DNA of 7,302 bases from Cyclobacteriaceae bacterium (GTDB lineage Bacteria > Bacteroidota > Bacteroidia > Cytophagales > Cyclobacteriaceae), in NCBI GenBank assembly GCA_030589835.1, contig JAUUZS010000208.1:1-7302 (forward strand), given 5' to 3'. This document shows positions 1-5,109 of this stretch, one piece after another (position 1 is the first letter of the stretch; every line of letters begins with the position of its first letter). A program made the position numbers and the translations under genes. A model generated the notes under the pieces. It did not search any database and had not been told where the DNA came from. It saw nothing but the letters and a program-made list of their open reading frames with translations.

Positions 1-794
1 CACTGAATGCGCAAGGCGATTTTTATTTGCTTAAGCAGGACACCACCTTTATTAATCGTGAACTGGCACTGGAGCTATCAATACTGTCAAAAAACAGCAA
101 TCAAATTGGTTTCAGAACAGAGATTATTTCTTCCAGACTGATCAGTACTTCCTATTTGCAGGATGAAACAGATTTACCGGACAATACGGATTATAACCTG
201 AATTACTACGGATTTAATTACCGCCTCAATCGGTTCAATGATATAAATTATCCTACAAAAGGATGGGGAATTCTGATGAACGGATCGGTAGGGCAAAAAA
301 AAATCATTGAAAACCCGCTACTGAAAGAAGATATTTACAAAGACATCAATTTGAATACAATTCAATATAAATTTAGTGGAGAGATCGAAAAATTCTGGCA
401 CATATATAAAAATATCCTTATGAGGACGAAGGCCATCGGAGGATATCTAAGCGGGGACAATTTGTTTGAAAGTGACTTGTTTCGGGTGGGAGGCCTGGGT
501 TCCATGAGAGGTTTTACTGAAAATCAATTTTATACTTCCGGATATGGAGTTGCCAATATTGAAATTAGAGCGACGTTTGCTCAAGAGACTTATTTTATGC
601 TGTTTTATGATCAGGCGGCAATTAAAGATGATGATGAAAGTAATATGCAATATCCGTTTGGCACAGGTGCCGGATTTAGTTTCAGTAAGAATTCAGGAAT
701 ATTCAATTTTGTTTTTGCTATGGGAAAATCAAACGACCAGCCCTTTGGCATTAATTATTCAAAAATTCATTTTGGTTACATTAGCCGTTTTTAA
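1..794 (+). CDS. Omp85-superfamily (BamA/TamA-like) outer-membrane barrel protein, C-terminal part
   Basis: Partial gene: the reading frame is open from base 3 with no stop or clear start, so the N-terminus lies left of the window and 263 residues remain. The fragment looks like the second half of a 16-strand Omp85 barrel. It has a strand-turn signature D-I-N-Y-P-T-K-G-W at 240-266, a loop motif G-G-L-G-S-M-R-G-F ending at 515 (the conserved V/M-RGF motif of strand/loop 6), alternating aromatic strands, and a terminal Phe (G-Y-I-S-R-F) typical of barrel proteins recognised by the BAM machine. Family members insert or translocate outer-membrane proteins or, when fused to patatin or POTRA domains, act as autotransporter-like proteins. 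The missing N-terminus is needed to tell BamA, TamA and patatin-linked types apart. The TTG at 27 is an internal Leu codon, not a start. A nine-A tract (295-303) codes Q-K-K without breaking the frame. The gene ends in TAA, 50 nt before the next start. Confidence 0.85.
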   Translation, partial: LNAQGDFYLLKQDTTFINRELALELSILSKNSNQIGFRTEIISSRLISTSYLQDETDLPDNTDYNLNYYGFNYRLNRFNDINYPTKGWGILMNGSVGQKKIIENPLLKEDIYKDINLNTIQYKFSGEIEKFWHIYKNILMRTKAIGGYLSGDNLFESDLFRVGGLGSMRGFTENQFYTSGYGVANIEIRATFAQETYFMLFYDQAAIKDDDESNMQYPFGTGAGFSFSKNSGIFNFVFAMGKSNDQPFGINYSKIHFGYISRF

Positions 795-816
795 TTTTAT
801 TAATAGATTTTACCCG

Positions 817-824
817 TACTTTTG
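817..824 (+). promoter_or_regulatory. Bacteroidota -7 element TACTTTTG upstream of the DUF4271 gene
   Basis: TACTTTTG matches the TAnnTTTG -7 consensus of the Bacteroidota primary sigma factor. No good TTG/TTTG -33 box is visible about 17-23 bases upstream; that stretch is T-rich near 795-798. If active, transcription would begin near 831. That is downstream of the GTG at 830 and upstream of the ATG at 845, which favours the ATG as the start. Confidence 0.45.
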
Positions 825-844
825 CCCTAGTGTACTTTACATTG

Positions 845-1984
845 ATGACAACAAGACAAAACTTTAAATACTATTTTTCTTTTTTGGCAATGCTCTTTGT
901 TGCTCACTGCCATGCAGTGTATGGGCAAAATTTTATTGTCGAAGAGAATTTAAGATTGGATTGGCATTATTATAATGAATCAAAAAGTGCCATGCTTCCC
1001 TTCCTGGAGAACAGTGGTGAAAACCCGGCAACGATGCACCTTTCTATTGAATTTGATTATGGAAATGAAGCATATCTGATGATCGATATCACAGAAAATA
1101 CCAGTCTGTTTTTTGATAATAAGTTTATTAAGCACTATGATGATAATCTCCAAAGGTATTTTTCTTTGGATAGTCTGCACAAGATATTTCAAAAAGAGGG
1201 CCTACAACTGACCCTTTACAATAAAGAGGGATTCCAAAGGCCGGCTGCAGCAAAAATCGGATTTATTCATGAGGTTTTTGATTCCTCCATAATTGTCAAC
1301 CCCATATACGAAAGGAATGTAGATCAAAGAGGAAACTATTATAAAATCATGATATTGATGTTATTGTCCCTTTTTGTAGTGCTTTATGTGTATTTTCCTG
1401 GTGAGCTTTTCGATTTTTTAAGCGTACGGCTTTTGCTGACCTTTAGATATACCGATACAATTATCACCAAATACAGATCGCTAACGAAAACGCAAATCTT
1501 GGTAATAGTGTATCAGGCAGCCTTGTTGGCCGCAATATCAGTTTTTTTTCTAAATTTTTATCATAACCCCTTAGGGCAAGGGGTTATCTTTAGTATAAAT
1601 CCAATATTTAGTTGGTTTGTGCTTTTTTGCATTGTCCTTATATTGATTTTTTTAAAAATTCTTCTCATCAGAATAGTAAGTATTCTTTTTGGAATATCAG
1701 ACCGGATAAATTTTTATTTTATCGAGTTTTTGAGAATGGCCATGATATTCTATTCCGTTATTTTTGTAATCGTAAGTTATGTGTTAATTAACCATTTCTA
1801 CCTTATCGATTTTCTATTGGAAAGTTTGGTCATTTTGGTAGTACTTTTTAACCTTGTGAGGTTTGTATTCCTATATTTTAAATTTCGTAGTTCCATATCT
1901 ATAAAAAGTATGCATTTATTTTCATACCTTTGCACCACAGAACTAATCCCAATTATAATTGGGCTAAAATTTTTTCTTAAATAG
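845..1984 (+). CDS. DUF4271 domain-containing multi-pass membrane protein
   Basis: Predicted 379-residue protein of unknown function, found by family knowledge mainly in Bacteroidota. Residues 1-27 look like a signal peptide (basic start, hydrophobic core near 9-20, likely cut after A-V-Y-G, leaving Q-N-F). Residues 28-160 form a soluble, probably extracytoplasmic, strand-rich domain. About six hydrophobic segments follow at roughly 166-184, 217-237, 254-279, 297-316, 325-345 and 360-377. The C-terminal L-C-T-T-E-L-I-P...I-G-L-K motif (362-375) is the most recognisable DUF4271 feature. A GTG at 830 would add five residues, but I prefer the ATG at 845 because a -7 promoter element ends only six bases before the GTG. 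It ends in TAG, 38 nt before hemD, so the two are probably co-transcribed. The role is unknown; position beside hemD and the T9SS cluster suggests an envelope function but does not prove it. Confidence 0.85.
   Translation: MTTRQNFKYYFSFLAMLFVAHCHAVYGQNFIVEENLRLDWHYYNESKSAMLPFLENSGENPATMHLSIEFDYGNEAYLMIDITENTSLFFDNKFIKHYDDNLQRYFSLDSLHKIFQKEGLQLTLYNKEGFQRPAAAKIGFIHEVFDSSIIVNPIYERNVDQRGNYYKIMILMLLSLFVVLYVYFPGELFDFLSVRLLLTFRYTDTIITKYRSLTKTQILVIVYQAALLAAISVFFLNFYHNPLGQGVIFSINPIFSWFVLFCIVLILIFLKILLIRIVSILFGISDRINFYFIEFLRMAMIFYSVIFVIVSYVLINHFYLIDFLLESLVILVVLFNLVRFVFLYFKFRSSISIKSMHLFSYLCTTELIPIIIGLKFFLK
1563..1587 (+). repeat. Perfect 10-bp inverted repeat inside the DUF4271 gene
   Basis: ATAACCCCTT (1563-1572) and its exact reverse complement AAGGGGTTAT (1578-1587) flank a 5-base loop AGGGC. 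The stem contains four G-C pairs, unusual in this AT-rich region. No T-run follows, so it does not look like an intrinsic terminator. It lies in codons for residues 239-248, in the loop between the second and third predicted membrane segments. Confidence 0.75.
1925..1932 (+). promoter_or_regulatory. Candidate internal promoter TACCTTTG for hemD
   Basis: TACCTTTG fits the Bacteroidota TAnnTTTG -7 element exactly and is followed by GCA, a common continuation of such promoters. It lies inside the DUF4271 gene, in the codons for conserved Tyr-Leu-Cys (361-363), and 90 nt before the hemD ATG. A clear -33 TTG box is not seen at the usual distance. The coding constraint means the match may be accidental. 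Confidence 0.35.
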
Positions 1985-2022
1985 ACCATCACAGGGAAAT
2001 TAAATAGATCGTATTGATTGAT

Positions 2023-2781
2023 ATGAGTAGAAAGGAAAAAGTAAAGAGCATATTAGTTTCGCAACCGAAGCCTGGCGCGGAAAATTCACCATACCATAAA
2101 CTTTCAGAGAAATATGATGTCAAAGTGGATTTTCATCCATTTATTCATATTGAGCCTGTCAATTTAAAAGAATTTAGAAAGCAAAAAGTAGATATCCTCA
2201 GCCATACGGCAGTAATATTTACGAGCAGAAATGCTGTAGATCACTATTTTGGTCTCTGTAAAGCGATGAAAGTTGAGATGCCTTCGGATATGAAATATTT
2301 TTGTATTTCAGATCAGACAGCTAATTATCTGCAGAAATATATTGTAATCAGGAAAAGGAAGATTTTTACCGGATCAAAAACAGCACAGGATTTAATCGAG
2401 ATTCTTAAAAAGCATAAAAACGAGAAATATATTTTTCCTTGTTCTAATATCAGGAAAAATGACATACCGGATTTTCTAAAAAATAATGGGTATGAATTTT
2501 CTGAAGCGGTTATTTACAATACGGTAGCAAGTGATTTATCTGATTTGGCTGAGGTGAATTACGATATCATTGCCTTTTTCAGCCCTTCCGGAATTAATTC
2601 ATTACTCGTTAATTTTCCCGATTTCAAACAAAATAAAACCAGAATTGCTGCGTTTGGTCCTACAACAGCGAAGGCTGTCAAAGAAGCAGGGCTGGTATTA
2701 GATATACAGGCACCAATGCCTAATGCCCCTTCCATGACCGGAGCGCTGGAAGTGTATATTAAGGAAACAAATGCTTTTTAG
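2023..2781 (+). CDS. hemD: Uroporphyrinogen-III synthase
   Basis: HemD-family enzyme of 252 residues, close to the family's usual length. It would cyclise hydroxymethylbilane with inversion of ring D to give uroporphyrinogen III, the branch point to haem, sirohaem and cobalamin, in the cytoplasm. Visible features are an N-terminal strand I-L-V-S-Q-P-K-P (10-17), F-T-S-R-N-A-V (66-72), Y165 in the region of the family's conserved Tyr, F-F-S-P-S-G-I (185-191), A-F-G-P-T-T-A-K-A-V (210-219) and A-P-S-M (235-238). These fit the two-lobed HemD fold and the wording of Bacteroidota homologues. The ATG at 2023 is preferred; a TTG at 2014 would add three residues. There is no clear Shine-Dalgarno sequence. 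It sits 38 nt after the DUF4271 gene and 118 nt before porP. No other haem-pathway gene is in the window. Confidence 0.9.
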   Translation: MSRKEKVKSILVSQPKPGAENSPYHKLSEKYDVKVDFHPFIHIEPVNLKEFRKQKVDILSHTAVIFTSRNAVDHYFGLCKAMKVEMPSDMKYFCISDQTANYLQKYIVIRKRKIFTGSKTAQDLIEILKKHKNEKYIFPCSNIRKNDIPDFLKNNGYEFSEAVIYNTVASDLSDLAEVNYDIIAFFSPSGINSLLVNFPDFKQNKTRIAAFGPTTAKAVKEAGLVLDIQAPMPNAPSMTGALEVYIKETNAF

Positions 2782-2830
2782 AATAAAAGGAATATAATAA
2801 AAAGCTATTTTTTTACAACAATTTTTTAAA

Positions 2831-2847
2831 TATTACATTCTGTAATA
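2831..2847. repeat. Perfect 7-bp palindrome (TATTACA-TTC-TGTAATA) upstream of porP
   Basis: TATTACA (2831-2837) and TGTAATA (2841-2847) are exact reverse complements around a 3-base centre. The site lies in the 118-nt hemD-porP spacer, about 53 nt before the porP start. Its size and symmetry resemble a dimeric-regulator operator. As RNA it would be only a weak, mostly A-U hairpin. Which protein might bind is unknown. Confidence 0.5.
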
Positions 2848-2858
2848 AAAAGTGAAAA

Positions 2859-2894
2859 TTTGTTATTTTTCATAAATATAAATTGCTATTGTTG
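2859..2894 (+). promoter_or_regulatory. Weak candidate promoter for porP
   Basis: A TTTG at 2859-2862 could be a -33 box, and TATTGTTG at 2887-2894 matches TAnnTTTG with one mismatch. The 24-base spacing is slightly longer than usual. A perfect TATGTTTG at 2899-2906 overlaps the porP start codon and is therefore less likely to serve this gene. Confidence 0.25.
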
Positions 2895-2899
2895 TAACT

Positions 2900-3859
2900 A
2901 TGTTTGTATCAGGGAGAAAATGTCTTGTACTTATAGTTTTACTTGCAGTTGTTAAACCTGTATTGGGTCAACAGGATCCACAGTTTTCGCAATACATGTT
3001 GAATGACTTGTACAATAATCCAGCTTACTCGGGAGTAATGGGAGTAACAAACCTTTCATTAATTTATCGATCACAATGGACCGGTTACACAGGATCCTTC
3101 GATGAAGGAGGCGCACCAAATTCATTTTTAGCAAGTTTTAATACTCCGTTATTCAGGGTTCGTAGTGGAGCAGGATTTTATTTTGTAAATGACATCATTG
3201 GCAATAAAAATAATATCCAGTTTATGGGATCCTACGCTTATCATTTGGGCGTTGGCAATGGCAAATTGAGTTTTGGAGTGCGCGGAGGAATTTATGGTCA
3301 ATCCATTGACTTTACACAATACCGTGCCGTTCGACCAGATGACCCATTATTGGCCTTTGGTAAAGAAAGTCAATACAGACCTGACATGGGTGTGGGAATT
3401 TACTATAAAGCAGAAAAATATTTTGGCGGGGTGAGTTTGAACCACATATTGAAGTCTCAGTTCGATTTTGGATCAGATTCCTTAAGAAATGCCCTGGAGA
3501 ATAATATGATAATTAACGGCGGATATTGATATGAGTTAAATTATGATATAATTCTTACACCATCGGTATTGATTAAAACTGATTTTGTATCATATTCTTT
3601 CGATATTAGCGTTCTGGGTACTTACCGAGAAAAATTTTGGGGGGGATTGTCATATAGGCAGTCGGATGCAATAGTTGTTTTGATGGGTGTTAATTTATTA
3701 AAAGAAAAAACCCTAAAAATTGGTTACTCACTGGATTATATTATTCAGGCCCAAAAAGCAAAGCAGGCGACATCTCATGAATTACTTATGAGTTATAATA
3801 TGTCTGCAGTGACCGGAGGAGGTAAGAAAGTAATTCGAACTCCTCGATTTAGACACTAG
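2900..3859 (+). pseudogene. porP: PorP/SprF-family outer-membrane protein, interrupted by one in-frame TGA
   Basis: The frame from ATG 2900 to TAG 3857 has 319 codons, about the normal length for PorP/SprF, but codon 210 is TGA (3527-3529). Residues 1-23 are a signal peptide (hydrophobic core, likely cut after V-L-G). The mature protein begins with the family signature Q-D-P-Q-F-S-Q-Y-M...N-N-P-A-Y-S-G. Alternating strands follow, fitting an outer-membrane barrel. After the TGA the same frame continues at once with family-like sequence (Y-E-L-N...P-S-V-L-I-K-T-D, then K-F-W-G-G-L-S-Y-R). This indicates a point change, not a frameshift or deletion. By family knowledge PorP is the outer-membrane partner of the PorK/PorN ring, and SprF is needed for secretion of the gliding adhesin SprB. 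The TTG at 3569 could start only a 96-residue piece without a signal peptide. Alternatives are a sequencing error, true loss of function, or readthrough. The family call is firm; the functional status is open. Confidence 0.85.
3527..3529 (+). other. Premature in-frame TGA in porP
   Basis: The local codons read GGA TAT TGA TAT GAG TTA. Both sides are in one frame, so no shift is needed to rejoin them. The next base is T, not the C that most favours TGA readthrough. The other complete genes in the window end in TAA or TAG, and all their Trp codons are TGG. Codons one change away include CGA and AGA (Arg), GGA (Gly), TCA (Ser), TTA (Leu), TGG (Trp) and TGT/TGC (Cys). Confidence 0.95.
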
Positions 3860-3880
3860 AAGAGCTAGGTAGTAGTAAAA

Positions 3881-3888
3881 TAGATTTG
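3881..3888 (+). promoter_or_regulatory. Candidate -7 element TAGATTTG in the porP-porK spacer
   Basis: TAGATTTG fits TAnnTTTG exactly and lies 22 bases after the porP stop, 148 bases before porK. No convincing -33 box is seen upstream. If used it would give porKLM their own promoter with a leader of about 140 nt that contains the direct repeat and hairpin described below. Confidence 0.25.
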
Positions 3889-3908
3889 TGAAACAGTATT
3901 TTTGATTG

Positions 3909-3929
3909 TAATTATTTGCTAATTATTTG
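3909..3929. repeat. Tandem direct repeat TAATTATTTG, 11-bp phased
   Basis: TAATTATTTG occurs at 3909-3918 and again at 3920-3929, separated by one C. The repeats start 11 bp apart, about one turn of the helix, so they face the same side of the DNA, as tandem regulator sites often do. The AT-rich context raises the chance of coincidence. Confidence 0.5.
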
Positions 3930-3976
3930 TATTTATCGAATATTGCAGGCAATTATATAGTAAATTATTTTTTGTT

Positions 3977-4007
3977 AATTTTTCGTTTATAAAAAAAACG
4001 AAAGATT
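3977..4007 (+). other. Hairpin in the porP-porK spacer
   Basis: Bases 3977-3988 pair with 3996-4007 around a 7-base A-rich loop. This gives a 12-bp stem with one G-U wobble; the core TTTCGTTT/AAACGAAA (3981-3988 and 3996-4003) is perfect. It ends 29 bases before the porK ATG. With only two G-C pairs and a short T-run (4006-4009, overlapping the stem end), it is a weak terminator at best. An RNA processing or attenuation site is equally possible. Confidence 0.45.
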
Positions 4008-4036
4008 TTCTGAAATTAAGGTTTAAACAAGGTGTT

Positions 4037-5074
4037 ATGAGTAAAATATTTGTATTAGGCAAACCAGTCCTCTTGATATTGGTTATTGCCACGTTAAATC
4101 AATCCTGCGGTTTATTAGGAGGTGGTCGAGGCGGAGACAATGGAGAACTTGTAGGAGTAGCAGGAAGGGAATGGACAGGAATGGTAATTCCTTATGGAAT
4201 GGTTCATATTCCCGCAGGAACTTTTCATATGGGTCAGGCAGATGAAGATGTCGCCGCATCACAAATCAATTTCAATAAGCAGGTAACAATCAGTACCTTT
4301 TTCATGGACGATTCCGAAATTACCAATAATGAATATCGGCAGTTTATGGAGGCAATGATTCTTGATTCGATGAGTATCCTTGGTGAAGACTTCGTGATGA
4401 AGGAACTCTATCCTGATACTACGGTATGGGTGAGAAATTTTGCCCACCATATGGGAGACCCCCTACTTCTTTTCTACTATTCGCATCCTGCGTTTGATCA
4501 TTTTCCTGTAGTGGGAGTTGATTGGGAAGCAGCCAAATTCTTTACCCGATGGAGAACCGCACATTTCAATGATTTTAGAGCAAGTGTTGGTGAATGGCCA
4601 ATGCCACCTTTCAGGCTTCCAAATGAGGCAGAGTGGGAATATGCCGCAAGGGCAGGTAGAGATATGGCAAAATATCCATGGGGCAATCCATATATACGAA
4701 ATGCAAAGGGATGTATGCTGGCCAATTTCAAACCTGGAAGAGGAAATTATTTCGATGATGGATTTGCATATACCGCTCCGGTATATTCATTTTTCTCAAA
4801 TGATTGGGGTTTATTTGATATGTCAGGAAATGTATCTGAATGGTGCGAGGATGCATATAATCCTGCAGCCTATCCCTTAGTATGGGATTTAAATCCAACT
4901 CACTATGATGATAATGAACCGTTAAAGATTCTTAGAGGGGGTTCGTGGAAAGATATTGCTTACTTCCTTGAAACAGGAACCAGGTCATTTGAACATAAAG
5001 ATACAACAAGAGCATTCATTGGTTTCCGATGTGCCATGACATATTTGGGGAGATCAACGGGAAGTGAATTTTAA
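4037..5074 (+). CDS. porK: T9SS/gliding lipoprotein PorK/GldK
   Basis: Lipoprotein of 345 residues with a formylglycine-generating-enzyme (FGE)-like fold. By family knowledge it forms, with PorN, a large periplasmic ring attached to the outer membrane. The signal peptide (1-23) ends N-Q-S-C; Cys24 would be lipidated, though Asn at -3 is unusual for a lipobox. C-G-L-L-G-G has no acidic patch of the surface-export type, fitting a periplasm-facing protein. FGE-like blocks run in order: V-H-I-P-A-G-T-F-H-M-G (56-66), E-I-T-N-N-E-Y-R-Q-F (94-103), F-P-V-V-G-V-D-W (156-163), R-L-P-N-E-A-E-W-E-Y-A-A-R-A-G (193-207), G-L-F-D-M-S-G-N-V-S-E-W (258-269), I-L-R-G-G-S-W (298-304) and G-F-R-C (329-332). 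The paired catalytic Cys of true FGE, expected shortly before the last block, are absent, so a structural role is likely. It starts 177 nt after porP and 35 nt separate its stop from porL. Confidence 0.95.
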   Translation: MSKIFVLGKPVLLILVIATLNQSCGLLGGGRGGDNGELVGVAGREWTGMVIPYGMVHIPAGTFHMGQADEDVAASQINFNKQVTISTFFMDDSEITNNEYRQFMEAMILDSMSILGEDFVMKELYPDTTVWVRNFAHHMGDPLLLFYYSHPAFDHFPVVGVDWEAAKFFTRWRTAHFNDFRASVGEWPMPPFRLPNEAEWEYAARAGRDMAKYPWGNPYIRNAKGCMLANFKPGRGNYFDDGFAYTAPVYSFFSNDWGLFDMSGNVSEWCEDAYNPAAYPLVWDLNPTHYDDNEPLKILRGGSWKDIAYFLETGTRSFEHKDTTRAFIGFRCAMTYLGRSTGSEF

Positions 5075-5109
5075 GTAAAGATATTCTGTAAAACTAAAAT
5101 GTAACCAAG

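Noticed and set aside
2018..2028. Shared 11-mer TTGATATGAGT at the hemD start and at the porP TGA (3526-3536)
   Set aside because: At the porP site the ATG is out of frame and runs into TAA after one codon, so it is not a restart. A single AT-rich 11-mer match is best taken as coincidence.
2799..2813. Possible hemD terminator (A-run, GCTA, T-run)
   Set aside because: The stem would be only five A-U pairs with no G-C, too weak to call an intrinsic terminator.
2795..2852. Direct repeat TAATAAAAAG at 2795-2804 and 2843-2852
   Set aside because: A short, very AT-rich string in an AT-rich spacer with no helical phasing; chance is a sufficient explanation.
3527..3529. Genome-wide TGA reassignment (Trp or Gly) or selenocysteine
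   Set aside because: All Trp and Gly residues in the other genes use standard codons with no internal TGA. I see no stable hairpin immediately after the TGA resembling a bacterial SECIS element.
3569..3859. Independent small gene starting at TTG 3569
   Set aside because: It is in the same frame as porP, continues its conserved C-terminal sequence, and lacks a signal peptide. It is the distal part of porP after the TGA.
4498..4731. Long open frames on the minus strand opposite porK and porM
   Set aside because: They are shadows of strongly conserved + strand genes. They show no family features, no signal or domain patterns, and no promoter.
5099..5104. Start-stop ATGTAA before porL
   Set aside because: It has no ribosome-binding context, and such minimal pairs are common by chance; nothing supports a regulatory role.
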